The translations under genes and the position numbers were made by a program. This document shows, piece after piece, positions 7,235 through 15,978 of a stretch of 18,527 bases of DNA. The stretch covers positions 1 to 18,527 of the forward strand of contig JAOZKO010000017.1 in assembly GCA_029935325.1 (NCBI GenBank), written 5' to 3'. The notes beneath the pieces were generated by a model. That model saw only the letters and a program-made list of their open reading frames with translations. It did not search any database and had not been told where the DNA came from. How positions within the stretch are numbered: position 1 is the stretch's first letter; each line of letters begins with the position of its first letter. This DNA comes from Bacteroidales bacterium. Lineage in GTDB: Bacteria > Bacteroidota > Bacteroidia > Bacteroidales > UBA1556.

Positions 7235-8245
7235 CTATTTTTCCTTAACAGGAAAATAAATATTAGTAATCCAATTATTAGTATCAGCTTCCATACTTGG
7301 ATCTGTTACATATTCTTCAAAGGGGCTGCCATTCATTTCCAGATTATTATATTCCACATATTTATCAAGGTTTTCCCATGCAATTGCTGATTTGTCGTAA
7401 GCGCCCATATATTTTAACCAAATAAATCTACCTTCAGGAATTGTATATGAGGAAACTTCTCCTTCTAAATCCTGATTTACTGCTATTGGCATCATGCAGC
7501 GAAATGAAGAAACTGACTCTGGGTCAAACTCGTTCCATTCCACATGTGGTTTGCCGCTAGGAGTAATCTGCAAGCTTCCCATATTTATCATAATTTCACC
7601 AAATGCATTTCCAATCTTGGTTCCTAATTCATCCATAGTGCCAGAGCTTTCATAACTCAAAAAGTACTTCTCAGCTAATACCTCATCAATAATTTCATAT
7701 CCACCAAAATCAGGAATATCAGCATTGGATTCGCAATAGTTCTTTATGCTTTCAAGACCTTTGTTAAAGTTAAAATTAGCGCCTTTTTCAATCATATATC
7801 CTGCAAATCTTCCCATAGGAAAACTAAGAGCTTCTACATCCATTACCCAGCTTACTTCCACTCCATCGCTTTTTTGTTCAAAATAGAAGTAGTTCTTAGC
7901 ACCGCTGTCTTGCTTGTTGAAAATCAATTCTGTAACAACCATTTTGTTCTCAGTGCTCTCAATTATAGTCTGTATGCTTTTTCCTTCTTTTGGATCGGTC
8001 CAAATCATCTTAGCACCAACTCCTTCTCTAGAGCCTTCGTAAACAGTGCTTAATGTGCTGTCTTTCCACGGTGACCAATTTTGCCAATTGTGGAAGTTAT
8101 TTACTTGACTGAATACCTTCTCCATAGGTGCATCAATAACTACTTTCTGTTCGATGTGAACACTTGAAGGGAGAAACATAGCCCAAGTTAGGACGCCTAA
8201 TATGCTTACAACTAATAATGTTACTAATATCTTAACTGTGTTCAT
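7235..8245 (-). CDS. Membrane-anchored SRPBCC domain plus GyrI-like domain protein
   Basis: A 336-aa protein. Residues 5-23 form a membrane anchor or uncleaved signal (LVTLLVVSILGVLTWAMFL). Residues about 30-170 look like an SRPBCC (polyketide cyclase/START-like) fold that binds hydrophobic ligands: IEQKVVIDAPMEKVFSQVNNF, then NWSPW at 56-60 and a later EVSWVMDVE strand. Residues about 178-336 resemble a GyrI-like (AraC effector-binding) small-molecule domain: YEIIDEVLAEKYFLSYE, then GRFIWLKYMGAYDK and a closing TNIYFPVKEK. No DNA-binding domain is present. The start lies 12 nt after the stop of the M4 peptidase gene, so the two are very probably co-transcribed. Ligand and function are unknown. 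Confidence 0.82.
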   Translation of the reverse strand: MNTVKILVTLLVVSILGVLTWAMFLPSSVHIEQKVVIDAPMEKVFSQVNNFHNWQNWSPWKDSTLSTVYEGSREGVGAKMIWTDPKEGKSIQTIIESTENKMVVTELIFNKQDSGAKNYFYFEQKSDGVEVSWVMDVEALSFPMGRFAGYMIEKGANFNFNKGLESIKNYCESNADIPDFGGYEIIDEVLAEKYFLSYESSGTMDELGTKIGNAFGEIMINMGSLQITPSGKPHVEWNEFDPESVSSFRCMMPIAVNQDLEGEVSSYTIPEGRFIWLKYMGAYDKSAIAWENLDKYVEYNNLEMNGSPFEEYVTDPSMEADTNNWITNIYFPVKEK

Positions 8246-8257
8246 ATGCTTTATGTT

Positions 8258-11200
8258 TTATTGTTTGATAAGTCGCAGATTTGCTATTTTGTCTTGAGAA
8301 ATTAATCTAATATAATAAACTCCTGAACTATATGTGCTAATGTTTATCTTAGTATTAGAGTCGTTTTTGCTAATGCCTTTCTGTAATACTAGATTACCCA
8401 TCATATCATAAACCTCTAGGTCCTCAAACTGATGTTCACCTTCAATCTGAAGATTAAAGATTCCATTATTAGGATTAGGATAAAGTGATATACCTGAACT
8501 ATTGCCTATATTATTTATTCCAGTAGCTGAACTAACAGTAATAGGTTTTGTGATGGAATCTAAACCACATCCATTATCTACTACTAATTTTACCTGAAAT
8601 GTTCCGTTCTGCAAATATAAATGTATTGGACTTCCCAATTGTGATGCTGATTGATCGCCAAAATTCCAATGGTTGGTTCCTGGATTTGTTGTAATATCAT
8701 CGAATTGTACATATGGATCACCATTAGTGCTAAAGTCAGCAGAAGGTGAATTTTGATTTACATAAGCAAATACTTCAACTCTAGGACTTTTACACGCTAT
8801 CTCTTGTACTTCCCAATCATAAAAGTAATAGTAGTAGTTTAGTGGATTACTTCCAGCACTACTTTTGTTAATACTAAGTACTCCAGGTAAACTATATGGA
8901 TACGATACAGCAACATTACTACGGTGTAAATTCTTTCCTGCCAAATGTAATTCTGTAGCAATAGGAAGATTAAAGTCAAGAGTCACAGTATTCCATCCAA
9001 TTACAACACTTATCACTTTAGAATCGAGTGTTGTCCCTGATGAATTTGTGAGTTTAATAGTTCTAGAACCAGCACTATAAGCATATACTTTCACTGTCTT
9101 TAGAATTACGTTCTTATAAACATCAAATATCAAAGACTGATCGTAATTAAGGTTTGCTCCACCAGGAGTTGCTGCAGCTTTTCCTACACTTTGAATTGGT
9201 TTTTCAATTATATTCTCAGCCCAATATGATGTAGTAGCACTTAAATTAGGAGTTGTAAATACCGCTCCTGTATCTAATATTGTCGATGAGGTAGCATCTG
9301 TATACCAATTTATCAAGCCATTACCAACGGCATTTAAGGTGATAATACCACTATTGCACACAGCCCCAGAAGGTATAATTGGCTGCCATGGTTTATTAAT
9401 CTTAATATAACTATTCTTAATTATTTGATGGTTGCCATAGTTGTTTGTAGCAGTTAGGCTAACTGTATATGTTCCGCTTTGACCATAAGTATGTGTTGGG
9501 TTTCTTTGTGATGAAGTGCTTCCATCACCAAAATCCCATGCCCAGCTATTTGGTCCATTTTGACTTAAATCAGTAAACGTAACAATTCCTGAACAAGTAT
9601 TGGTGTCGTCGGCAATAAAATCGCCCACAGGAGGTGCGCTTGCAAAGTTGCATTGCCAATTGGCTATAAATCCAGGTTTAGTTACACCAGCATCAGTTGT
9701 TTGTACTAAAGTTACTGATCCACTATTCGCTACAATAGTGCCACCATTAGGGAGGTTATTTCCGTCATAGGTACCAATTAAAGGAGATGAAGCACTAGTT
9801 CCATTATATATTTTTAAATAATCATAGCCTGTTTCAAAATCAAATGCGGTAAAAGTTAATGTAACACTCATTGCTCCTATTGGTGAAATTGTGGTTGTAA
9901 CATTTGTATTGTCAGCATAATTATTAGGGCCTCCTGAATCAAATAATATCCCTTTGCAGTCTGTTATTGTTTGGCTACCAAAAGGAGGCATATTTACTAA
10001 ACAAGGATTGGCTGTATCAACACTTATATATTCAATTTTGATTATAGAATCTTGACCACAGCTTCCTCCATTTGTTGAAAGACTAACAGTAAAATCACCA
10101 TAGCTAGTATATGTGTGAGTTGGGTTTAGAGCAGTACTTGAACTTCCATCACCAAAATCCCAAATAAAGCTCATGCCATTATTGCTTAAATTAGAAAAAC
10201 TTACAGCTGCTGGTGGTTGACAAAAGTTGGTTATAACAGCATCAAAATCAGCATTAACACCTGATTGGTAAGCAGCGCCAATTCCTACCGCATAGAAAGC
10301 ATTTGTAGTTGCTTCTACAGGAGCAGAGCATGGTCCGTATAAATCTATAGCAGATTTAATAAAATAGAACCTACCATCTATATGTTGTGAAGTGTTTACC
10401 AGATATACCGTTAGAGCTCTAAAAGCAATAGCTCCTGCAGTGTCAATTCCTACTCCACTTACATTAAATGTATCATTATTATCATTTATTCCTGTTCCGC
10501 CTGCAGACATAAGATAGAAGCAATGATTTAAAACACCACTATTAGTGTGCACACCACCATTATCTGCTGTGCCTAAATAATAATACTGTCCTAAATATGT
10601 ATCTGGATCCCCTTTTGATTTAGGATTAGACATTGAGCGCATTGCATTTCCAATATTTTCACCCATTAACCAGTTTGCTGCACTTGGCTTGCCATAAAAC
10701 TCAATAGCTGTTCCGAAAATATCGCTAAAGGCTTCATTCATTGCACCAGATTCATCTTGATAATCAAGGTCCGCAGTATTAGAAGTTAGTCCATGAGATA
10801 TTTCATGACCAACAATATCTAAAGAAACTAATGGACCTATGCTAGAATTTCCATCACCAAAAGTCATAAACTGACCATTCCAAAAAGCATTAGCATAATT
10901 ATTATCATAATGAACATAAGACCTAAGTTTATACCCATTTCCATCAATACTATTTCTATTATGTAAAATATAGAAGTAATCATAAGTCATTTCCATACCC
11001 CAATGTGCATCTGTGGCAATTTCATCTTGCTGAGAATTTACATTATTCCAATAATTATCAGAATCAGTAAAGTCAACAGCAGCACCATAAGAGGTTGAAG
11101 TATTAAGGTCGTAGGTTTCTATTCCTAATCCTCTGCCACTTTCGCGCAAGCGGAAAGAACTATTGTATAAATCTGTTGTAATTGTTTTTGTACTGCTATA

Positions 11201-11926
11201 CTTTGTTAAAGCACTACCCACACTGTCAGAATGGTGAATAAGGCTATTTGTAAAAAGAATCTCTCCATTCTGAGCGTCCACAAATACATATTGGCGGCTC
11301 ATTGGTTTGTGAGCGTAGATATTAAAGCGATATGATAATCTATAGTTCTGAGAGTTCTTATTTCTAATAATTCTCATATCTGCAGTTGGAAAGAAACTAG
11401 CTTCAGAATCATTATTATAATCCTTAATAAACTGTTCCTCTTCTGCTAATTGCCATTTGTAAACCTCTGCATCGACAAATGAAAGTGCGTAATTAAGAGC
11501 AGTGGCTTCAGTAATGCTTGCAGAATAATTTGCAATAGCTTCCGATTGGACATTTCCATTAATTGCAAAAATACTATTACCATTAGCATGCACAATTATC
11601 ATTGCGTCATGTATCAATACATTGTTTACACTAAGCTTATATCTTATGTGTGTTTGGTCTAATTTATCCGTATTTCTGCTTATTTCAACTAGCCCTGCAT
11701 TATCACTTAGTTTGAATTGCTTCTGCAACCAAGCATTTAGTCCCGATATGTTTAGTCTGTAATTGTCATCAAATGCAATATAATCAATCTGATTTGTTTT
11801 CTTATTGATATGCACTTCTTTAGCACTTTGGATATAGTTTTTTGCTGCTTTACCGTAAAAGCTTTGGGCATAAGTTTCTAATCCCAAAAATGAGAATAAT
11901 AATATTACTAAAATAACTCTTTTCAT
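8258..11926 (-). CDS. Secreted thermolysin-like (M4) metallopeptidase with PKD and CUB domains and T9SS sorting domain
   Basis: A 1222-aa multidomain protease. Signal peptide 1-20. Residues about 40-225 are an FTP/PepSY-like propeptide that probably inhibits the enzyme until cleaved. The M4 domain covers about 230-555. It has HEISHG at 374-379 (zinc ligands H374 and H378, catalytic E375), third ligand E398 in MNEAFSD, thermolysin-like NAFWNG at 346-351, and DNGGVHTNSG with D455 and H460. All catalytic residues are present. Then come PKD 1 (about 557-636, WDFGDGSSS), a CUB-like domain (about 655-760), PKD 2 (about 765-843, WDFGDGSTS), an Ig-like segment (844-910), a beta region (911-1057), PKD 3 (1058-1132, with a degenerate WNFGDQS), and a type A T9SS sorting domain (about 1138-1222, SLYPNPNNG, then YSSGVYYIRL). 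It should be exported by Sec, carried out by T9SS and attached or released. The ATG at 11926 is chosen because it starts the signal peptide. Confidence 0.95.
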   Translation of the reverse strand: MKRVILVILLFSFLGLETYAQSFYGKAAKNYIQSAKEVHINKKTNQIDYIAFDDNYRLNISGLNAWLQKQFKLSDNAGLVEISRNTDKLDQTHIRYKLSVNNVLIHDAMIIVHANGNSIFAINGNVQSEAIANYSASITEATALNYALSFVDAEVYKWQLAEEEQFIKDYNNDSEASFFPTADMRIIRNKNSQNYRLSYRFNIYAHKPMSRQYVFVDAQNGEILFTNSLIHHSDSVGSALTKYSSTKTITTDLYNSSFRLRESGRGLGIETYDLNTSTSYGAAVDFTDSDNYWNNVNSQQDEIATDAHWGMEMTYDYFYILHNRNSIDGNGYKLRSYVHYDNNYANAFWNGQFMTFGDGNSSIGPLVSLDIVGHEISHGLTSNTADLDYQDESGAMNEAFSDIFGTAIEFYGKPSAANWLMGENIGNAMRSMSNPKSKGDPDTYLGQYYYLGTADNGGVHTNSGVLNHCFYLMSAGGTGINDNNDTFNVSGVGIDTAGAIAFRALTVYLVNTSQHIDGRFYFIKSAIDLYGPCSAPVEATTNAFYAVGIGAAYQSGVNADFDAVITNFCQPPAAVSFSNLSNNGMSFIWDFGDGSSSTALNPTHTYTSYGDFTVSLSTNGGSCGQDSIIKIEYISVDTANPCLVNMPPFGSQTITDCKGILFDSGGPNNYADNTNVTTTISPIGAMSVTLTFTAFDFETGYDYLKIYNGTSASSPLIGTYDGNNLPNGGTIVANSGSVTLVQTTDAGVTKPGFIANWQCNFASAPPVGDFIADDTNTCSGIVTFTDLSQNGPNSWAWDFGDGSTSSQRNPTHTYGQSGTYTVSLTATNNYGNHQIIKNSYIKINKPWQPIIPSGAVCNSGIITLNAVGNGLINWYTDATSSTILDTGAVFTTPNLSATTSYWAENIIEKPIQSVGKAAATPGGANLNYDQSLIFDVYKNVILKTVKVYAYSAGSRTIKLTNSSGTTLDSKVISVVIGWNTVTLDFNLPIATELHLAGKNLHRSNVAVSYPYSLPGVLSINKSSAGSNPLNYYYYFYDWEVQEIACKSPRVEVFAYVNQNSPSADFSTNGDPYVQFDDITTNPGTNHWNFGDQSASQLGSPIHLYLQNGTFQVKLVVDNGCGLDSITKPITVSSATGINNIGNSSGISLYPNPNNGIFNLQIEGEHQFEDLEVYDMMGNLVLQKGISKNDSNTKINISTYSSGVYYIRLISQDKIANLRLIKQ

Positions 11927-11964
11927 AATAATACTCAATTGGTTTGTGTGTGTGTATATGTTTG

Positions 11965-11972
11965 CAAAATTA
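11965..11972 (-). promoter_or_regulatory. -7 promoter element for the M4 peptidase gene
   Basis: On the minus strand this reads TAATTTTG, matching TAnnTTTG, 38 nt before the ATG at 11926. No clear -33 element was found. A short GTGTGTGTGT run lies between the element and the gene. Confidence 0.45.
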
Positions 11973-12042
11973 GTGAATTTATTAATTACTACCATATTAT
12001 TTGTTATGCCTAAAATGTGATAAATAGAAACGGCAAAAAACC

Positions 12043-12050
12043 TATCTTTG
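12043..12050 (+). promoter_or_regulatory. -7 promoter element for the C1 peptidase operon
   Basis: TATCTTTG matches TAnnTTTG and lies 29 nt before the ATG at 12080. No TTG or TTTG occurs 17-23 nt upstream. With the element at 11965-11972 it makes the 153-nt gap a divergent promoter region for two exported peptidases. Confidence 0.5.
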
Positions 12051-12079
12051 CTTTTTATGTAAACTAAAAAGTAAGAGTA

Positions 12080-13273
12080 ATGAAATATATGTTTTTTAAA
12101 GTAACAGTTCTTTGTGTGTCAGTATTGTTCAATATCAATAGTATTATGGCTCAAGAGGTAAATGATTCAATTGAAGGCTTTCAATTTGATACAATAGCAA
12201 CAGTTCCTAATTCTACTGTAAAGAGTCAAGATAATTCTGGTACATGTTGGAGCTATGCAGCTACATCATTTGTAGAAACAGAAATAATGAGAATAGATGG
12301 TAGGGAGTTAGATTTATCAGAAATGTATTTTGTGTATTATGCATACCAAGCTAAGGCTGAAAATTATGTACGAATGCATGGATCTTCTAATTTTGGACCC
12401 GGTGGGCAAGCTCATGATGTAACTAAGGTAATAGCTGAGCATGGAATAGTGCTAGATGCAGACTATCCAGGTTTTATTGGAGGATTTGACAAGCATGTGC
12501 ACGGAGAATTAGATAATGTATTGAGAGGATTTGTTAAAAGTGTTATTAAAAATCCATCACGAAAGCTAAGCACTGCATGGCAGGGTGCTTTTACTTCAAT
12601 ATTGAATTCCTATTTGGGAGATCCAGAACCTTTGGAAGAAAAAGCAAAGCAATTAGTAGTGGAGACTAAATTTAACGCTGATGATTATGTGGAAATAACA
12701 TCATATAAGTATTTGCCTTATTATAAAAATGTGCATTTACAATTGCCCGATAATTGGAGCTATAACGATTATTATAATATCCCTTTAGATGAAATGATGA
12801 ACCTGATTCAATCGGCTCTAAAGCAAGGGTATTCTGTTTGTTGGGATGGTGATGTTAGCAATAAAGGATTTTCACATGCAAAGGCTCTAGCTATTTTGCC
12901 AGAAACAGAAGTGGAAAACCTTGAAGGTTCAGAGCAAAGTAAATGGGAAGAGATGTCACCAACTGAGCTATATAAAAATATGTATAGTTTTAAATCTCCA
13001 GTACCCGAAAAACAGGTTACAGAAGATATGCGCCAAGCAGCATTTGATAATTATCAAGTTACAGATGACCATCTTATGCATTTAACAGCTTTACTAAAAG
13101 ACCAGAATGGTACTGCTTATTATGTTACTAAAAATTCATGGAAGGCTACGTCTAATGATAATGGTGGTTATTTGAATATGTCTGATGCTTATTTAAGAAT
13201 GAATACTGTTGCAATTATGTTGCATAAAGATGCTTTGCCAAAGGAATTGAAGAAGAAATTGGAAATTAAATAA
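12080..13273 (+). CDS. Exported C1B (bleomycin hydrolase/aminopeptidase C-like) cysteine peptidase
   Basis: A 397-aa papain-like peptidase. The first 24 residues are a signal peptide (hydrophobic core VTVLCVSVLF, cleavage probably after MAQ or MA). The catalytic cysteine is C56 in QDNSGTCWSYA, with oxyanion glutamine Q50. The histidine is most likely H331 in DDHLMHLTAL, and the asparagine is N352 in TKNSWK. The order Cys-His-Asn with a long insertion before the histidine fits the C1B subfamily, whose best-known members are cytosolic aminopeptidases. An exported version would act in the periplasm or outside, probably trimming peptides. The exact specificity cannot be told. It heads a run of genes with gaps of 19 nt, 18 nt and an 8-nt overlap. 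No T9SS sorting domain is present. Confidence 0.92.
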   Translation: MKYMFFKVTVLCVSVLFNINSIMAQEVNDSIEGFQFDTIATVPNSTVKSQDNSGTCWSYAATSFVETEIMRIDGRELDLSEMYFVYYAYQAKAENYVRMHGSSNFGPGGQAHDVTKVIAEHGIVLDADYPGFIGGFDKHVHGELDNVLRGFVKSVIKNPSRKLSTAWQGAFTSILNSYLGDPEPLEEKAKQLVVETKFNADDYVEITSYKYLPYYKNVHLQLPDNWSYNDYYNIPLDEMMNLIQSALKQGYSVCWDGDVSNKGFSHAKALAILPETEVENLEGSEQSKWEEMSPTELYKNMYSFKSPVPEKQVTEDMRQAAFDNYQVTDDHLMHLTALLKDQNGTAYYVTKNSWKATSNDNGGYLNMSDAYLRMNTVAIMLHKDALPKELKKKLEIK

Positions 13274-13292
13274 TACTTTATCTATCTGGGTT

Positions 13293-13886
13293 GTGAAAAA
13301 CGTGATAATTACTCTGCTTATTATTTTATTTGGTTTTAATACTCCAATGCAAGATGAAGAAGTGCATTTTGTTAAGTGTGGGGTTTATAAGACTTATGAG
13401 GACTATGTAAATGGTAATATTATTGAGTATGAATCCTTATCAATAAATATGCGATTTGGAAAATATAGTCTTGTTTTTACTGATAAAGATGCAAAGGAAG
13501 TAACGTATGAATCTACACCAGAGAATTTATGGGGTTTTCTTTCGCCCAATAGACGAACCTATAGGATAGGAGGAAAAAATCATCCCTATGTTATCGTAGA
13601 ATTAGGCAAGCTTGTGGTTTATTTTAATTCTTCAACCACATTTTATGGCAGCAAAGTATCCTATGAGTCCAATTCGCATCAACCTATGATTTCATTGGGT
13701 GCTAACGGACAAATGGTTAAGTTGATTAAAAGAAATATTAAAACACTAATTGCTGGTGAAAAATCTGCTATCAAGAAGCTAGATGATTCGCGTAGCAACC
13801 TTAATTCATTGGTGAATTTTGTAAAAGAATATAACGAAGTATATAGAAAGAAAAAGGCCAATGAGTTTAACGAAGATGATGATTAA
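13293..13886 (+). CDS. Small exported protein of unknown function
   Basis: A 197-aa protein starting at a GTG 19 nt after the peptidase stop. Residues 1-17 form a hydrophobic signal-peptide-like segment (VIITLLIILFGFNT). The mature part begins near HFVKCGVYKTYEDYVNGN, a GVYKTYEDY-type motif I associate with uncharacterised Bacteroidota proteins, followed by predicted beta strands to about residue 130. The last 65 residues are Lys/Glu-rich and helical, ending in an acidic tail (EFNEDDD). No enzyme motif is visible. A single cysteine near residue 29 is too far in and out of context for a lipobox. The tight spacing suggests co-expression with the C1 peptidase and the downstream phosphoesterase. 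I do not recognise a named family. Confidence 0.7.
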   Translation: MKNVIITLLIILFGFNTPMQDEEVHFVKCGVYKTYEDYVNGNIIEYESLSINMRFGKYSLVFTDKDAKEVTYESTPENLWGFLSPNRRTYRIGGKNHPYVIVELGKLVVYFNSSTTFYGSKVSYESNSHQPMISLGANGQMVKLIKRNIKTLIAGEKSAIKKLDDSRSNLNSLVNFVKEYNEVYRKKKANEFNEDDD

Positions 13887-13904
13887 CTATAAAAATTTTA
13901 AATA

Positions 13905-15155
13905 ATGTTTTTGCGTTTAGCCATAATTGTATTGTTTTCTTTATTAATTGATGTTCTTAATATTATGGGCATCAAGCAAATGATGAGAAGGCTCAAGGGT
14001 AGTACTTTTTATACTTGGTTTGTAAGGATTTATTGGTTGAGTAGCGTATTGCTATTATTATATTTTGTTGGTCATTTTCTGTGGATTGGAATTCCGGGTT
14101 TGGACTTTGAAAAATATCGAAGTTTCTTTTTCCTCTTTGGCATTTATATTCTTATTTATATGCCACGAATTATATTTCTACATTTTGTAATCCTCCAGTT
14201 TCTTTATTATAAAATAAAAGCCATAGTAAAGCCCGGTCCAAAATATGTTGTAAAAAGAAAAAACAGACGCAACTTTATTATTCAGAAGATTGGCTTAACA
14301 CTTTCGTTTATTAGTTTCTTTGTGGTGCTTTATGGTATTATCTGGGGCAAAAGCGATTTTGTTGTCCGCGAGCATACAGTTTGTTTTAAGGATTTACCAG
14401 CAGGATTTGATGGCTTTAGATTGGCACAGATTAGTGATATGCACTTGGGGAGCTTTAGTAATCCTAATAATGTTAAGAAAGGAATTGAGCTTTTGCGCAA
14501 ACAGAATGCTGATATGATCTTGTTTACAGGTGATATGGTAAATAATGTTTCTGCAGAGATGGATAGTTATATTGACGATTTTGGAAAATTAAATCCAAAA
14601 TATGGAATGTTTTCTATTCTCGGAAATCATGATATGGGAGACTATGTGAAATGGCAAAAGGCAGAAATGAAATATAAAGAAATTCAAAACCTAATTGATA
14701 AAGAAACTTCCATGGGTTTTAAATTATTGCTTAACGAAAATCAGATTATATACCGAGGAGGAGATTCTATAGCATTAGTTGGTGTTGAAAATTGGGGAAA
14801 ACCACCATTTAAGCAATATGGTGATTTGCAACGTGCCCTAAGAGGTGCTGAAGCTGTTACTTTTAAAATCCTGATGAGCCATGACCCATCGCATTTTGCA
14901 ATGGAAATAAAAGATAAAACTAATATTCAATTAAGTCTTTCAGGTCATACACACGGAATGCAAGTGGGGATTAATTGCTGTGGAATAAAATGGAGCCCAA
15001 TTCAATGGCTCTATCCTCATTGGAATGGTTTATACGAGTTTGATAATCAATATCTATATGTTAATCCTGGTTTTGGTTTTATCGGTATGCCTGCCCGTAT
15101 TGGTATCAGACCTGAGATAACAGTCCTTACTTTAAAGAGAGGAAGCCATGAATAA
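13905..15155 (+). CDS. Membrane metallophosphoesterase (calcineurin-like, YkuE type)
   Basis: A 416-aa protein. The N-terminal about 150 residues carry four predicted membrane helices (4-22, 40-64, 74-104, 127-147). The C-terminal part is a calcineurin-like phosphoesterase with the full set of metal-binding motifs: D178 and H180 in ISDMHLGSF, D210 in LFTGDM, N241-H242-D243 in LGNHD, H326 in MSHDPSHF, and H348 and H350 in SGHTHG. Related membrane enzymes hydrolyse phosphodiesters or phosphomonoesters at the membrane (for example lipid substrates), but the substrate here cannot be told. It starts 18 nt after the previous gene. Its stop codon overlaps the start of aroK by 8 nt, so the two are translationally coupled. 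Confidence 0.93.
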   Translation: MFLRLAIIVLFSLLIDVLNIMGIKQMMRRLKGSTFYTWFVRIYWLSSVLLLLYFVGHFLWIGIPGLDFEKYRSFFFLFGIYILIYMPRIIFLHFVILQFLYYKIKAIVKPGPKYVVKRKNRRNFIIQKIGLTLSFISFFVVLYGIIWGKSDFVVREHTVCFKDLPAGFDGFRLAQISDMHLGSFSNPNNVKKGIELLRKQNADMILFTGDMVNNVSAEMDSYIDDFGKLNPKYGMFSILGNHDMGDYVKWQKAEMKYKEIQNLIDKETSMGFKLLLNENQIIYRGGDSIALVGVENWGKPPFKQYGDLQRALRGAEAVTFKILMSHDPSHFAMEIKDKTNIQLSLSGHTHGMQVGINCCGIKWSPIQWLYPHWNGLYEFDNQYLYVNPGFGFIGMPARIGIRPEITVLTLKRGSHE

Positions 15156-15663
15156 GGTTTTTTTAATGGGGTATATGGGTAGCGGAAAGTCAAGCTTAGG
15201 CAAAAGACTTTCGCGCAAGCTTGGTTTCGATTTTATTGATTTGGATAAGCTTATTGAAGAAAGAAGCAATATGAGTATTGAGCAAATCTTTAAGGAGAAA
15301 GGTGAGCAAGAGTTCCGTTTACTCGAACAACAAGCTTTGCACTCTTGTTTCGAATTGCAAAATGTAGTTATAGCACTTGGTGGAGGTACTCCTTGTTTTT
15401 TCGATAATATAAAGCTAATTCAGCAAAATGGAGTAGGAGTTTATCTAAAAATGTCAGCCAGTGCATTGGCATCACGCTTGAAAAATGCTAAATCTATTCG
15501 TCCATTAATTGCAGGAATGAATGAGATTGAAGTATTAGAATTTATTCAACAGCAATTGGGCGAAAGAGAAAAGTACTATCTTAGAGCGCAGTTGATTGTA
15601 AATGGTTTGAGTATTAAAATGGAAGAACTTAACAAAAGCTTATTAGAGTTTTTAGACCAATAA
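15148..15663 (+). CDS. aroK: Shikimate kinase
   Basis: A 171-aa cytoplasmic kinase that phosphorylates shikimate to shikimate 3-phosphate in aromatic amino acid synthesis. The Walker A motif GYMGSGKS is at 8-15. Shikimate contacts include D33 (in DLDKLIEE), R57 (in EQEFRLLE) and the GGG at 78-80 (in ALGGGTP). The lid arginine is R118 in IRPLI. Length is normal and all key residues are present. It has the best ribosome binding site in the window (AGAGAGG just upstream) and overlaps the phosphoesterase by 8 nt, so it probably shares a transcript with the phosphoesterase and possibly with the C1 peptidase. No other aro gene is nearby. The symbol aroK rather than aroL is by convention. Confidence 0.95.
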   Translation: MNKVFLMGYMGSGKSSLGKRLSRKLGFDFIDLDKLIEERSNMSIEQIFKEKGEQEFRLLEQQALHSCFELQNVVIALGGGTPCFFDNIKLIQQNGVGVYLKMSASALASRLKNAKSIRPLIAGMNEIEVLEFIQQQLGEREKYYLRAQLIVNGLSIKMEELNKSLLEFLDQ

Positions 15664-15748
15664 GCTGAGAGTTTGTGTTTAGGATTGAGTAGTTTGGGGT
15701 GTTCAACTTGCATTGTTTAATGAGTGATTAATAATTAATAATTATGAT

Positions 15749-15970
15749 ATGAAATATGAGTTTTATTTAGAAAATCGATTTATTGAATATGTCATTCAGA
15801 TAAGTAATGTTATTGATAATATTGGACGTATTCTTATTTATAAATCATTTACTAATTTAAGAGGAACAGAGGTTATTAATTTATCAGAATTAAGTCCCGG
15901 TATATATAAATTGGTTTTTTATGAGAATAATAATCTAATTGAAACAAAGCAGTTTAGTAAAGTAAAATAA
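15749..15970 (+). CDS. Small ORF resembling an isolated T9SS type A sorting domain
   Basis: A 73-aa ORF without signal peptide. Residues about 19-73 follow the pattern of a type A T9SS C-terminal sorting domain: a GRILIYKSF strand, a linker, INLSELSPGIYKLVFY (the usual hallmark of an INLS-type strand, then GIY), and a basic C-terminal end (ETKQFSKVK). No passenger domain precedes it, since the region between aroK and this ORF is only 85 nt and has stops in all frames. It may be a remnant of a lost cargo gene, a shuffled domain, or a genuine small protein. The start ATG has no good ribosome binding site. A strong hairpin begins 8 nt after the stop. Confidence 0.5.
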   Translation: MKYEFYLENRFIEYVIQISNVIDNIGRILIYKSFTNLRGTEVINLSELSPGIYKLVFYENNNLIETKQFSKVK

Positions 15971-15978
15971 GAAGTAAT

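Noticed and set aside
8865..9080. Open frame antisense to the M4 peptidase gene
   Set aside because: It lies wholly inside a well-supported gene, and its translation shows no domain or signal.
11927..11995. Upstream in-frame start for the M4 peptidase
   Set aside because: It would put 23 polar residues before the signal peptide and would include the likely -7 promoter element.
14320..14517. Open frame in another frame inside the phosphoesterase gene
   Set aside because: The metal-binding motifs of the main frame leave no doubt which frame is coding.
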